Assembly (NCBI GenBank): GCA_002118135.1
Contig: BDIU01000388.1
Coordinates: 1-64,000, forward strand
DNA from: Trebouxia sp. TZW2008
Taxonomy: Eukaryota > Chlorophyta > Trebouxiophyceae > Trebouxiales > Trebouxiaceae
Length of the DNA stretch: 64,000 nt
Direction: 5' to 3'
Positions 52,501 through 64,000 of the stretch are shown piece by piece (within the stretch, counting starts at the first letter, position 1; each line of letters starts with the position of its first letter). The translations under genes and the position numbers were made by a program. The notes beneath the pieces were generated by a model. The model ran no database searches, was not told the DNA's origin, and saw nothing but the letters and a program-made list of their open reading frames with translations.

Positions 52501-54682
52501 GTCAGCTGCGTCCAGTTCGGTGGCAAGGCCATGCAAGCATTCATGGCCTCAGGTGCTTGACTTATGCAGGCAGTACTACTGCATGTACTGAATTGATGTT
52601 TTGGCCCAGGATGAGGGTTTTGCAAGTGTTTTGTGGGCAGTCCATCAAGCCAAACCTTTCCCGGTAGTATTATTGCCAATGTGATAACTTGGTTTACGTG
52701 ATTTGAATCATTATGATGATCATGTTCGTTGTTTGTACTCTTAATCATTGTTGTTGTCCTTGCTGTTGGCAGGTGTGGTGGATGTGTGTCTGATTCCTGA
52801 GGTCGAGTTTGAGCTGCCAGCCGTGACAGCTTATGTGCAGCAAGTCATGAAGCAGAAGGGGCACTGTGTGCTTTGTGTCGCTGAGGGGTCAGGCCAAGAC
52901 ATTGTGCTTTGTGTTACTGTCAGGTTTGACAATTCTTTATGCTGTTGCAGGTGTGCTTCATGTGTGCTTGATTGCTGAGGTGAAGTTTCCAGCTCCCGGC
53001 CTTAACAGCAGCAAGTCATGAAGCGGAAGTACTACTGTTGATATACTGTTCTTGTTTCTGTGATTGTGATCATTGCTTCTGCTGTGGCAGGCCTGGTAGA
53101 TGTATGCCTGATGTCTGAGGTCAAGCTGGAGCTTCCAGCCTTGACAGCGTATGTGCAGCAAGTCATGAAGCAGAAGGGGGACCGTATGGTGTGCATTGCG
53201 CAGGGAGTAGGACAAGGCATTGTGCAGCACGGGCAGGCAGGCAAAGACAAGACTGTTTCTGTTATTGTCATTATTGATCAATCTTTGTGCTGTTGCAGGT
53301 GTGGTGGATGTGTGCCTCATCCCCGAGGTCAAGTTTGAGCTTCCAGCCTTGACAGCGTATGTGCAGCAAGTCATGAAGCAGAAGGGGTACTGTGTGGTGT
53401 GCATTGCTGAAGGGGCAGGCCAAGACATTGTGCAGCATGGGCATGCAGGCAAAGACAAGAGTGGCAACCCAATCCTGAAAGACATTGGAACCCACCTCAG
53501 GGACACATTCAAAGAAACAATGAAGGTAGGTCAACTCATCTCCTGCTTTTGTTCAGGAGATTGTCTGCAATTTAATGCATGCTTATGGATTGAGCAACAT
53601 TACTGATACAAAAGAACCTGTGCTGTGGTGCAACCATGTAGCTCTACACGTACAGTGAATGAAAGCCACTGGGAACTAGCTGTCAGAGCAGCATTTCGGT
53701 GTGCAGTTTTGTTTGTCTGCACCTTTGCAAGGCCAAATTGAAACAATCTTTGTATACTGTCTTTGCACAACAGCATCATGCTGTTTTATTTGGAGCACCT
53801 GCAACTGTTTCAGCACTTTGCATGCTGTTTTCGCTCATGCTGGAAGGCAAATTTTGGCAGAAGATGAAAATGTGTTCATTGTGCTGCTATTGATGCAGGA
53901 CATTGATATCAAGTACATTGATCCAACATACATGATCAGGGCCATTCCGACCACAACAAATGACCGAATCTATTGTAAAGTATTAGGGCAGGGCGCAGTG
54001 CATGGGGCATTTGCAGGCTTCACCGGTTGTACAGTGGGGCTCGTCAATACACATTATGTGTACTTACCTATTCCTGTCATCATTCAGGTACAGCCCTTGC
54101 CTTTCTTCACCCTTGTGAATGCCTTTTGCTTGCTAGCTTTGTTGACGCTCATGCTGTACTCTTTCAGTTTTGTGCACGCTTGCCTGGTTGTTGGTCCTAA
54201 GACAGCAGTTACCTGATGGCACCATTTTCATGTTGCCCACAACACAGCGCTTATGGCTCATGATACTATGCATGGCTGGAATGGTATGGTGCATTGGTAT
54301 AGGTGTTGCATGCATGCTCAGGTCCCTTAGCACACCTGAATTAGATTGCTTGATTTTTGCTGCTGCTGCTCTATGCCAACCTTGTTGAATTTAACATTCT
54401 CTCCTGCTAATATATTTGCAGCATGCACTTGCTTGTCACTGTGACTTGACTATGTACTGCAATCACTGTCATTCCCAGATATGCGTCCTGACTTGGGCCT
54501 TGTGTATTGTTCAGGCGGCAAGGACTGTTGATCCAAAGGGCAGATCATGGAACAGGCTCAAAACAGCCATTAGCCAGCCTGATTTCATTGATGATCCTGC
54601 AACATTGGAGGAGGACACATCTTCACAAGTGGTGCATGAGGTTGACTATGGCAGCAGAGAAACAGCTGGTGTTGCAGGATAG
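49587..54682 (+). CDS. PFK: ATP-dependent 6-phosphofructokinase, plant type
   Basis: Phosphorylates fructose 6-phosphate in glycolysis. Core exons keep phase: 50382-50491, 50727-50942, 51424-51618, 52213-52372, 53299-53525, 53899-54087, 54515-54682. Motifs: [29 protein letters not shown] (phosphate site), [30 protein letters not shown] (catalytic Asp), [59 protein letters not shown] and [15 protein letters not shown]. The second of these sites normally reads GGDGT; here Asp is Asn. The first exons are tentative: 49587-49791 (Arg/Ser-rich, transit-peptide-like) joins in phase to 49894-49945 ([15 protein letters not shown]), but the link to 50382 is not resolved and another exon probably lies near 50010-50080. 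A plastid location is thus only suggested. Echoes fill several introns. Confidence 0.85.
51230..51940 (+). repeat. Echoes on both sides of phosphofructokinase exon 51424-51618
   Basis: An acceptor-side copy ([20 protein letters not shown] region) lies at about 51240-51330. A short donor-side copy ([11 protein letters not shown] region) is at about 51685-51722. A longer donor-side copy (LSHLYV...[16 protein letters not shown] to DNDVLL) is at about 51790-51930. The last keeps a good GGTGAGT donor and much of its frame. Confidence 0.85.
52440..52570 (+). repeat. Donor-side echoes of phosphofructokinase exon 52213-52372
   Basis: Two degraded copies of the [13 protein letters not shown] region with a TCAGGTGC donor block (near 52455 and 52520), downstream of the intact exon. 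Confidence 0.7.
52770..53270 (+). repeat. Three acceptor-side echoes of phosphofructokinase exon 53299-53525
   Basis: Copies begin near 52771, 52950 and 53089, each with the TGTTGCAGGTGTG-like acceptor followed by the [20 protein letters not shown] region. The first and third keep 40-50 codons nearly intact, including QQVMKQKG. The middle one is short. The period is about 140-200 bp. Confidence 0.9.
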
Positions 54683-55680
54683 TCTGAGGGGCCTTTGTGT
54701 GTGAATTGATACTGACATACAGTGGTGTACTATACATGGTCTTTGCAGTGAGCTTGTTCTGCTGAACTGCCAGAGGGTCCCTTCAGCAGCAGTGCTGATA
54801 CAGTTTAGAGTGTAGGATCAGGTAGCAGTGGTGCGGCAGGGTCATTCTAGTTGCTGATGTGTTTGAGTGATTCCTTGGTTTTGCCTTGATGTTGCTGGTA
54901 CACTTGCATGAGTGTTGAGAGCCCTGATTGGGCAGAACTGGTACAACTAGTCTTTGAGCTTTTAATTTGCTGTGATGAATAAGTTATGTTCAACAATGTA
55001 AGCCATCATGATACGATGTCTGCTGTGAGGCCCAACATCAGGTCCTGTCTTGTCTCTCATAATGCGCAGCAACTATGCAGGGACATCTTCAGGAGCTGTG
55101 CAAGAATTGCGTACAGCCTGTTCAGTGTGTCATTGTCAGCAAAAATGTATGAGCTTTCAGAGCAAGCGCTTCAAAACACGCAAGCAGGCGTCTGATTGTC
55201 AAGTAGAACGGTGATCTGTCTCGGGCAGCGTCACACGGATGCTTCACAGTGTACAACCATTTGCCAGCACACGTCCTATTGCCCCATCAATACTTCTGCG
55301 GTGGGTTTTAGCTGGCTCAAAGCACGCACGAGTTCCTACCATTGCGCAAATGCGTTCCCGCGCAAGGCGAGACCAAGGTGACCTAAGTCTAGGCAGCCGT
55401 AGTTACGGCGTACTTGCTGTATTTCGATGATCTGAGGTCGAATCAGGACGGATTCTTATCCTCTTGCGCTAGCGGTGGCGAGCGGCGGCATACTATTATC
55501 TGCAAACTGTTTAGTCTGGACCGTTCCGTTTATGCCAGATTCCCAACTGCTAACGCTGCGGCCGCCACGCACAATATCAGGCTCAGCAGACCGCGCTTGT
55601 TCACTGCTGTCCCACGCTCCGTCATTGCTGCTTGCGAATCACTTTGCGCGTGAATAAGGTTTAAGCGTCCGGCAATCATC
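54683..55680. other. Intergenic stretch between phosphofructokinase and psbR
   Basis: No exon is supported. About 55200-55640 is richer in CpG and likely contains the psbR promoter. The open frames on both strands there lack recognisable features. Confidence 0.45.
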
Positions 55681-56522
55681 ATGCAGGCAGCTACTCTCTC
55701 CTCACAGAAGGTTTTGGGTGGCACTGCACTGCAAACGCAGCAGACAAAGTAAGCCTTTTGGACATCTTCAGCAGGCCTTGAAGCATGCTCGCAGCGTCAA
55801 TTGAGCCTTGCTTTGGCTTTACAGGAGCAGGAGCCAGATCAACACACGGGTGGTGGCCAACAAGCCAAAGAAGCTCGACGTCAAGAAGCAGGGATTGACA
55901 GGTATCAAGAATGCAGTCGTCAAGGCAAATCTTATGGGCGTTTCTGACAAGATGAACAAGAAGGGCTGGACCGACTCCCAGGGCCGCAAGGGCAAGGTGC
56001 GACCGCTCGCGAGAGCATCGCAAGTGCCTTGAAGCTCAGTGCCTCGCCATTCTTACCTTTGCACAGGGGTTCTTATTTTTGTCGTGGTTTTGCAGGGCTT
56101 CGGTGTGTACAGGTACGCACAGAAGTACGGTGCCAACGTAGATGGATACTCACCAATTTACACTCCTGACACCTGGTCAGAGTCAGGCAGCCAGTATTCA
56201 CTAGGGATCAAGGGACTGATTGCCTGGTGAGTCAGGACTATCTAATTTTATTGTGGTTGACACTAGCAGCTGGCTTCTGCAATCATACACTGGACCCTCC
56301 GTTTGACATTGGTTGCAGTCATGTGTTGGTGCGTGCAGCCTGTACTTGTGTACATCTGCTTCCCAGATGCATTTCACCCCTGTTATTCTGCTTGTCCATC
56401 TTATTGTAATTGACGCCGTATGGCCGTGTACAACCCAGTATTCTGGCTTATGCAGGGCTGGACTGGTTGTGGTGCTACTGGGTGTTGGAGCTACTCTCAT
56501 CCTGACAACATCTCAGGTCTGA
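55681..56522 (+). CDS. psbR: Photosystem II 10 kDa polypeptide PsbR
   Basis: A nuclear-encoded thylakoid protein on the lumen side of photosystem II that helps assemble the oxygen-evolving proteins. Four exons close in phase to 145 aa: 55681-55748, 55825-55996, 56096-56226, 56456-56522. The first 35 or so residues ([20 protein letters not shown], then [10 protein letters not shown]) are a chloroplast transit peptide. The mature part has [20 protein letters not shown] and the PsbR signature [20 protein letters not shown], then [16 protein letters not shown]-terminal transmembrane helix ([19 protein letters not shown]) ends the protein. The length is normal. Introns are short and without echoes. 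This gene is the best evidence that the organism is photosynthetic and of the green lineage. Confidence 0.96.
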
Positions 56523-57385
56523 TTGGAGCGCTGACAGCTTTGTAGACTAGTTCTGGAGAAGATATTGGTTGTAGGCTACAATATGTAGCTCTTGAGCGGT
56601 TTTGCTGTGCAGCACATTTTGAGATAGGTGCTTGACCATTTTTTGCTCTGTACATCAGTACACCTTTCTGATCAGGCTGCTGACCTGACTTTCTGTAATA
56701 TGGCAACTCCTGAGCATGTTACTGTCCAAAGCTGCACAGCATATGAGCGTTGGACGGATTGGTGGTCATCACAAAGGATGTTTCGGGGCAGCAAGCACGC
56801 TGTGCTGTGTTCGCAAGTTTCAAGCTGTGTGTGACAGAGTGGGCTATGCAATGAGGGTGTCTCAACAGGCTCAAGATGAGAGCCTCCACAGCTGTTGCAA
56901 GCAGCTAGGTTGAGGATGTTTCAAAAGTACAGCACACGAAAGACTCGTTTGTTGAATGTGCTCATGCAGCAATGGAGGCCTTGACCACAGCCACTTGAGC
57001 GCTCTTAAATGCCATCGAAACTATTGTTGGCATGTCATGCGTTGCATACAATTGTTTCAGCGCCAGCACCAAGGCCCGGCACTCCCGTTTGATATTGCAC
57101 AGGAAATGCTGCCTAGGAACAACAATAGGGTTTCGAAGTATCTGAGATGCATGAAATGTGATGCTCAATAGGTCATTTGCACTATCAGCAATGCTGACCA
57201 ACAAATCAGAATGACAGCATAAGACAAACTCAAAGGATCAAGCCGCGTTCTTCAGCTCCAACAGAATAAAATAGGCAAAGCATGCTTTGCGTGATGTCAT
57301 ACTGTAGTCACAGCGTGGACCACACAATAGCATTTTGACACCAAAATCATTTGAGAAAACGAATCTGCCTCAGGCTGCATCGATG
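56523..57385. other. Intergenic stretch downstream of psbR, no gene seen
   Basis: Presumed 3' regions of psbR (plus) and the SANT-domain gene (minus). No coding exon is supported. Confidence 0.45.
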
Positions 57386-60300
57386 TCACTTGCGTCCTGC
57401 CACCTGATGCAGAAACACACAAAGGTCATGCCAGCAAACGACAAGACATATACCTACTGCATGCATACTGCGGAAGATCACGTTTATGCTGCATATATGC
57501 ATTGCATTCCCTTGCTGTATGTCAGCGGTGCATTCTCTTGTTGAGCAAGTCAGTACACAAGCACATGTCTTAAGGCCGGGGAAGGCCATGCTGCAGTTTA
57601 GCGTGACAAACCCCCCCCATCACTCAGTTGCCATGCCTTCTTTCCAGGTGGTGCACTTGAGACCGACCCTCAAGGACACATAGCACTCTCTCGACACAGC
57701 TGATGCTCAGCAGCTGCCTTGGCAGGTTCACTGACAGGAGCATGCCCAACTGTTGTGTTACAGCTTCCAAATTATTGCACAAGACATAGCGGTCTCTCAG
57801 CATACCTGATGCTGACCAACAGCTTCAGCAGGATCATTAACAGCAGCACTCTCAGGAAATGTTGTCAGAATGACCTCACAGCGCAAAGCACAAAACAAAG
57901 CACAAGACATAACACTCTTGTGTCATACCTGATGCTAACCAGCCGCCTCTGCAGATTAACTGGCAGCATCCTCCTCAGGTGACGCATTTCAGCACAAATT
58001 CATAACGCATAGCACAAGACAAAGCACAAGACATAGCAGCCTTGTGTCACACCTGATGCTGACCATCCGCCTCAGTGGGATCACCAGCAGCAGCGTTCTC
58101 AGGTGGGGCAGTGGCAGCAGGCCGTTCCTGAAAGTGCTGCCTGATCAACCTGTCTGCAAGACTAGGCTCATGACTTGACTGCTGAAGGTCACTGCTTAGA
58201 CTTTCAGCTGCAGCAGTTGGGACTGCAGCAAGGTCATGGGAATCACCCTGTGGCTGTGCTGCTTGCTTGTCCAGATCATGTTGATCTCCTGGGTGATGTC
58301 TGAAGGGAGCAGGCACAACAGATGGTGCTCTATGGTGCTTGCTACGAACTGGCGGCTTTTTATCAGAGGTGCGAGAGTCTGCAGGCGGCGGGTGCTGAAA
58401 GCGCTCTGAGATTGAGATTGATTCCAGGCTAAAGGGCTGCTGCTGCAATTGCCCTGGTGCCCTGCCCTCAGATGAGTCATCTCCAGCAGCCTGATCCTGC
58501 TGTTGCGCCAAAGGAGGATCAACCTTCTTGGAGTCCTCAGTCTGACTCTGCTGGCCCTCATGTGCTGGATGCTGATGCCTCTGCTGTGGCTCATGCACAT
58601 GATGCTGCTGCGTTTGTTGTGCCTCATGTGCATGATGCTGCTGGGATTGCTGTGCCTCACGTGCTTGGTGCTGCTGGTTTTGCTGTGCCTCATGCGCTTG
58701 GTTCTGCTGAGCGCTGGCCTGGGCTTGCTGCAGGGCCTTGATCAGCTGTGGCACAAGAGGGGCTGGTGGGGTAGAGCCCTGCCCTGTTCCTGTTGCAGGT
58801 GAAGGCCGCACAGCAGGACTCTGTTGCTCAGCAGGCTGAGGGGCTGATGAAGCAGATGAAGGGTGGGGATGCAGTGCAGACCTTGGTGCATTGTCAGGCT
58901 GTGGACCTGAGGGAGTAAAAGAAGGGCAGGGATTCTGTTCAGGCCGCAGTACATTCTCAGGCTGATTCCCTGTTGCAGATGACTCAGCACGAGGGAGTGG
59001 ATGGGGTTGCTGCACCTCGGTAAGGGGTGTGCCTGTTGAGCGTGAAGAAGAGCTAGGTGGCAGCGTGAGTCTGTGCATGTCGGCAGGCTGCCCATCTGCT
59101 GAACCTCCCTGTGGTGAAGAGGAACGCGGCAGCAAGCTGGAATGAGGCACATGTGCAGCATCAGCTTCATCTGTTGTTGGTCTGTGTGAAACATTGACAG
59201 AGACAGCTACTGCAGTTGATGTGGGTGCAGCATGCGATGCCTGATCAGGCATCCCATGTGGTACCCCGTGTGATCCTCCATGCGACACACCATGCGACGC
59301 TCCATGTGACACCCCATGAGACCGTCCGTGAGACTCTCCATGTGGTACGTCGGGCTGAGAATAAGTGCCATGCTGTGATGTGGCGGCAGGATCAGCTGCC
59401 AGCTGATTGTCAGGCGGTAACTCTTCTTCTGCCAGCAGCTGAGCACTCTGCTGTAGATCCTGTGCTACTGTCAGGGGGTGTGTGGGGTTCGGGGGTGGCG
59501 TTGAAGACTGAGGCAACAGGGCACCGCCAACCCAAGCCTGCCTACAATTGACACAGAGTCTAGCATCAGCATTGGCTGATACCACATGCTGCCCCACACT
59601 GCTCTCATGAGCTTGTACTGAAGCAAACAGCAAGAGCTGCAGCTAGTGTACATACAAGGGCACACACATTCATGCAGTGATGCACAACAGATTGCACACC
59701 TGATCTTTTCTGCTGGACCCCAGCTCATCTCCAAACCCCCAAGCCCACTTGGGGTAGGGACAGGGCTCAGCCTACCCGCAGTCGGCGGTGGCCGTTGTGC
59801 CCTAGCAGGCATCGGTGAGCCATGCACAGCTGCCACAGCTGTGGCCAAGTCCGCAGCTGTTCTCCCAGCTGGGCTGCTGCCATCTGGCACATTGAACACA
59901 GCTGTGGCCACATCCCCAGCTGTGGCACCACCTGGGCTGCTGCCACCTGGCATACTGGAGCCGCTATCCCTAGCTAACAACAGGCCTTCACTGCTTTTGC
60001 TGGTTGGCTGATCAATGTCCATGGGGTCAGACTGCCCAGAAGCAGCAGTGGCAGCAGCAGCTGTGGAGGCGGTTTTGGCTGCTTGCAATGCCTCATCCAT
60101 GAGAGCTTGAATGCGTTCTCCATTCTCACTGCTCTGGCGGCTGCTGTCCCTGGCCGAGCCTGCAATCAGACAAATATCACTTGATCAAAAATAGCTGAGT
60201 CAGCATCAGGATTTGCGGCTTTTGCTGCTGATCGGCTGACCAATGTCCATGGGGTCAAACTGCCCAGAAGCAGCAATGGCAGCAGCAGCTGTGGAGGCAA

Positions 60301-63300
60301 TCTTGGCTGCTTGCAAGGCCTCGTCCATGATCAGAGCTTCCACGCGCTGTCAGTTTTCACTACTTTGGCAGCTGCTGTCCCTGGGTGAGCCTGGAACATG
60401 TACTGCATGCTGTGCACATTTGTGCAGCAGTTGCATCAGCTAATGCTTGAGTTGTGGTACAAATGCCCTCGCCTGAGTGACCATTGATTCTCCGCCGCAG
60501 TGTCTTATGTTGAGCAGACAAGCGCAGGTTTTCCAATAAGATCACTGTGCCGATTTGCAAGCGCTCCAGGACAGGACTGTGCAGTCAGGGGAAAAAATCT
60601 GAAGAAAGGCTTACTTGGTCGGGGTGTGGAGCCCCTGCTGGTGTCACCCCCCTGACCCCTGGCACGGGTGGCTTTGGGATGCTTGGCAGTCAGGGGCAGC
60701 TCAATTTGGTCCAGCCCTAGGCGCTGCTTGTAGTTCTGGTAGTAGTTCTTGATCTGTGTCTTCTCCTTGCTGGGAATCTCCCTAGCCAGGATTTCCCAGT
60801 CCACACCATACACCTGAAGTGAAGTGCTCAGTTACTATAATTGAAATTAGACCAGGTCCACCTCTTAAGCGCGATTTGAAGTTTCGCCAGTAGTGCTTGT
60901 TCTCCGTCTTTTCCTTGCTACGGATCTCCCTGGCCAGGGTAGTCTACGCCGTACACCTGCAATGAAACATGAACAGCGTACATGTCCCGAGTTCAAACAG
61001 TCAAGTCACTGAAGGTCAGGTCTGGTCAGATAAGGTTCAGCTTGAGGGGCTGCTTGTAGTTCTGATAGCAATTTCTGTTTTGCGTCTTTTCCTTGCTGGG
61101 TTCCCCAACTCCCACCATACATACACCTGCATCAAGTTGCGAAAACACAAGGTAGTCTCTGTAACACAACAAGTAAGTCTCTAAGCTGCGATGCAATGCA
61201 GTCTTGAGATGCAGTGTGCCCTCATGGCTCTAGCACAAGACTTGCAAGCCATAAGAGCAACTTGAGACTGAAGCTGGTGGGGAAAGCCTGCAAGGTACTG
61301 CTGGCCAAAGTCAAGCCACTGGGCTTATTCATTGTGCTCAGCGTGTCCCAGTCTGTGCTCAGCTGCACATATGGGTCCCCACTAAAGTACCTTGCAGACT
61401 TTCATGAAAGCACCCTTTTCATCTTCCTGCCAGAGTTGCGTCTCATGCTTTGTACCACTTCTCCAGAGTGGCGCTTAGAGCTGAATGACTTACTTGCACA
61501 TGCTGAGCGCAATGACAACATGCAACACGCAAATTTCTACCACCGTAATGTAAACGTTGATATTAGCTGCATTGTTGACGCAGCCTTCTCATCTTTCTGC
61601 CAGGCATTCATCCGTGCTGTCACATGCTGAGCACATCATGGCTTGATCTTTGGGCAGCAGTGGCACCTTGTAGGCATTGATAAAAGCAGCGTTCTTGTGT
61701 CTGCCAGCAATGCATCTGTACAAAACCTTGTAAGCATTGATGAATGCAGCTTTCTCGTCTTCCTGCCAGAAATTCATCTGGCGCTTGGCCACCAGCCCTC
61801 CAGAGTTTTGCTTTGAAGTGCCCTGCTTGGGGGCTTTGCCAGCACTGGGGGGCCCTGAGCTGCCTGGGGCAGAATCAGCACGTGAGGGCAGGGCTGAATC
61901 CTGCTGCCTTTGACCAGCCCTGTCCTGCTGGTCGACTGGAGGGGTTGTATCACCTGCCATTGGCTGCTCTGTTGCACCTGTCAAACAAGACACAAACATA
62001 AGAAGGCACAAGCCTGCCCTGAGTTGCCTGGGGCAGGATCAGCACGCGAGGGCAGGGCTGAATCCTGCTGCCTTTGACCCACATTGTCCTGCTGGTCAAC
62101 TGCACCAAGTATGGCAGGTATGCCTGCGTCAGCTTTGCTATGCTACTCAGCTAACCTCATGTTCTTTCAGGCAAATCCAAGATGGTATGCAACAAATGCA
62201 AAATGCACCGCCAGGCTGCAATGGCCAGGCTCATTACCCAGACCCCAACAGGGGTCCCTGAGCATCAAGAGACAGGCTGTGCACCAAGTACAACACCGAG
62301 TATGCTAAAGACCCAAGACAATATCATGCTGCTCAAGTGCGGCGTGAGGGACTAGCGAATACAGGCTGTGCAAGGGCTACTCATTCATTTCGACCAAGCC
62401 AACTGCTGGAAGCAATTTCAACAGCAGTCATCAAGTCTATAACCCTGGCCTTGGCGTTATGTCGCAGACATTGCTACATCAGGGGATTCTATGAGTCAAA
62501 AGACCCTCTAAGTCGATCCCAAACATCAACGATGATAAGATCATCTGCCGTGAAAAGAGTATGGGAAGAAAATGATAATGCCCCACCTGAGGGGCTTGGA
62601 GAGTGACCCTCAGGGCCCTTCTGCTCTTCACCCAGGGCTGCTGACAAGGGTCCCAGCCCTTCGGCCCCATCCCCGCCATGCTGAGCCTGCTGTGCTTGCT
62701 GAGGCAAAATGGGTGATTGGAAGATGAATGGTTGCTCACTGGAGCCAGCGCCTGGCAGTCCTAAACTGGCAACTTGGGGAAGCCCTTCCATGCCGGGCAG
62801 GGCTGTGTGGTGCGGCCCTGGCAAGAGGCCAAACGGCCCAGTCAGTAGGGGCTGCTGGATGCCTGCTGCTAAGCCCAGGGACCCTGCCAGCATAGAGGGG
62901 AGGGGTACAAAGGCTGGGGGGTTGAAACCACCAGCATTTGCTGCTGAAGCAGCCTGCTGCATCTGCAGGCAGAAGAGGTTGTGAGGCAGACCAGGTGTTG
63001 TATATGCAGCGACAAAGTCAGGTGGTCATACAGTAGCTTACTAACTGAAGGTGGCATTGATCAGTGACTGTCAGCAGCTGAATGCAACCACAGGTGAACA
63101 TGCAGCTCATCTAAGTAAGCAATTGCAGCATGAGCAGAGCAGCACCTGAAACAAGTGCTGGTAGGGCAGCATGAAGTGAGGGTGCATGGACAGCTGCTGG
63201 CCCTGAAGCTGCTGGGGCTGCTGCGGCTGGCCCTGAGGCTGTTGAGAGTTGCCCTGGGGCTGGCCCTGGGGCTGTTGGGAGCTGCCCGAGGGCTGGCCCT

Positions 63301-63435
63301 GAGGCTGCTGGGGGTGGCCCTGGGCCTGTTGAGCGGCGCTGTATTGATTCAACAGCAGCTGCATCAGATTGTTGTTGATTTGTAGTTGGCCCTGCCCTGG
63401 GTACAAGAGGGGTGCCATTGCCAGTGGCAGACTAC
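57386..63435 (-). CDS. SANT-domain protein with Gln/His-rich tail, 5' end outside window
   Basis: A probable chromatin or corepressor protein. Phase-consistent exons: 63435-63146, 62962-62587, 61977-61727, 60813-60615, 60159-59700, 59541-58053, and a likely terminal micro-exon 57403-57386 (VAGRK, stop). If the last donor is not used, the frame stops at 58047. The visible N-terminal part is Gln/Pro-rich (repeated QPQGQPQ). A SANT/Myb-like domain is split over two exons: RQMNFWQEDEKAAFINAYK and VYGVDWEILAREIPSKEKTQ, then IKNYYQNYKQRLGLDQ. This pattern resembles the second SANT domain of NCoR/SMRT-type corepressors, which binds chromatin or histone deacetylase complexes. The C-terminal 500 residues are low complexity, with a His/Gly/Ser repeat (SHGxSHG, about seven units) and an EAQQxQQHHAH repeat of about 11 residues (six units). 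The first exon(s) lie beyond position 64000. Confidence 0.72.
57690..58050 (-). repeat. Donor-side echoes of the SANT gene's long 3' exon
   Basis: Three degenerate copies of the exon end (DPTEADGQHQ region), each followed by AGCATCAG|GTATG-like donors, lie near 57700, 57790 and 57925, downstream of the intact exon. Their presence supports a real splice donor at 58053 and a further 3' exon. Confidence 0.75.
60200..61140 (-). repeat. Acceptor-side echoes of SANT gene exons 60159-59700 and 60813-60615
   Basis: A copy of the MDEALQAAKTAS to DPMDIDQ segment is at about 60225-60390. Two copies of the VDWEILAREIPSKEKTQIKN segment with acceptors are at about 60860-60960 and 61030-61130. Frames are broken. 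Confidence 0.8.
61390..61726 (-). repeat. Donor-side echoes of SANT gene exon 61977-61727
   Basis: Several short copies of the EDEKAAFINAYK region (near 61400, 61580, 61660) follow the exon in transcript order. Another partial copy of the exon's 5' part (QRQQDSALPSRAD region) lies upstream at about 62010-62095. Confidence 0.7.
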
Positions 63436-63439
63436 CTGC

Positions 63440-64000
63440 AGCTGTCATGCACACACACACTGTCAGTGGATTCTTTATATCTGTGACAGTACTTGAACCA
63501 GCAGAAGTAGGGCACAGACACTGTCAGCAACACAGTCTATACCAGGAGATGCTGTATACACGAGAAAGCTTGATGGCAGACGACCTGCAGCTCACACACA
63601 CTGTCAGCAGTGCAGGGACTCTATCTTAGCAGACATAGGGTCCAGACATTGTCAGCACCACACAAGTCAACAGGAGACACTGTATACATGACGTTGGCAC
63701 ACTACCTGCAGCTCACGCACTCTGTCAGCAGTGCAGTGTTTCTATGCGTGACAATGCTCTGACCAGCAGAAATAGGGTCCAGACATTGTCAGCACCACAG
63801 TATACAACAGGAGACACTGTATACACGACGTTGGCACAATACCTGCAGCTCACACACACTGTCGACAGTGCAACATTTTGATCTGACAATCCTCAACCAG
63901 CAGGAGTCGAGCGCACACACCATCAGCAAACGCAGTCTGTGACAAGACAAACTGGACACACGAGAGGGGTCATTGGCAGTACCAGACTACCTGCAGCTTT
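63440..64000 (-). repeat. Acceptor-side echo array upstream of SANT gene exon 63435-63146
   Basis: At least four copies of the acceptor block (ACTACCTGCAGCT on the plus strand) recur near 63580, 63703, 63840 and 63990, spaced about 125-150 bp. They alternate with a shared intron segment containing GTCCAGACATTGTCAGCACCAC and GGAGACACTGTATACA. The array runs off the window edge, so the next exon is beyond 64000. Confidence 0.8.

Noticed and set aside
52770..53270. Tandem phosphofructokinase genes or pseudogenes
   Set aside because: Only one exon's start is repeated, inside an intron. No other exons are duplicated at gene scale.
58742..59194. A 150-residue open frame on the minus strand
   Set aside because: Another frame of the low-complexity SANT gene exon; composition is biased and has no features.

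Overview
This is nuclear DNA of an intron-rich eukaryote, most likely a green alga (Chlorophyta; a trebouxiophyte-like alga is my inference). The evidence is a complete psbR gene for a photosystem II subunit, a plant-type phosphofructokinase with a transit-peptide-like start, and a second protein with a plastid-type leader. All confident genes but one have several exons with GT-AG introns. I rebuilt exon chains by hand and checked that reading phases match across introns. Chains whose phases close from start to stop are given as firm.

Layout: (1) 745-9003, minus: PRP4-type splicing kinase. (2) 9402-10533, plus: YjbQ/UPF0047 protein, head to head with the kinase. (3) 11770-13451, plus: DNAJC8-like J-domain protein. 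(4) 14674-21612, minus: PP2C-fold protein with a long Ser/Pro-rich tail and altered metal-site residues. (5) 21613-23700: unresolved, a few candidate exons only. (6) 23701-24558, minus: plastid-targeted protein of unknown function. (7) 25109-25434: small element with 70-bp terminal direct repeats. (8) 25681-38991, minus: about 1,000-residue membrane protein with TSP1 and EGF-like modules. (9) 39447-39902, plus: small single-exon gene. (10) 40110-41618, minus: METTL21-like methyltransferase. (11) 42047-47916, plus: DNA polymerase kappa with extra zinc modules. (12) 48251-49314, minus: ISCU scaffold. (13) 49587-54682, plus: phosphofructokinase. (14) 55681-56522, plus: psbR. (15) 57386-63435, minus: SANT-domain protein whose 5' end lies beyond the window.

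The most striking feature is not a gene. Introns of the large genes hold arrays of decayed partial copies ('echoes') of the neighbouring exon edge together with its splice site. Acceptor-side echoes lie upstream of the intact exon and donor-side echoes lie downstream. They recur in at least five genes (PRP4 kinase, PP2C, TSP1/EGF receptor, polymerase kappa, phosphofructokinase) and in the SANT gene, with up to eight copies per intron. The compact genes (YjbQ, J-protein, ISCU, psbR) lack them. They look like serial tandem duplications across splice junctions and account for much of the intron length.

Four pairs of genes start head to head: PRP4 kinase/YjbQ, TSP1 receptor/39447 gene, METTL21/polymerase kappa and ISCU/phosphofructokinase. 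Two of these shared promoters contain a perfect inverted repeat. Two further perfect palindromes of 40 and 44 bp lie elsewhere.
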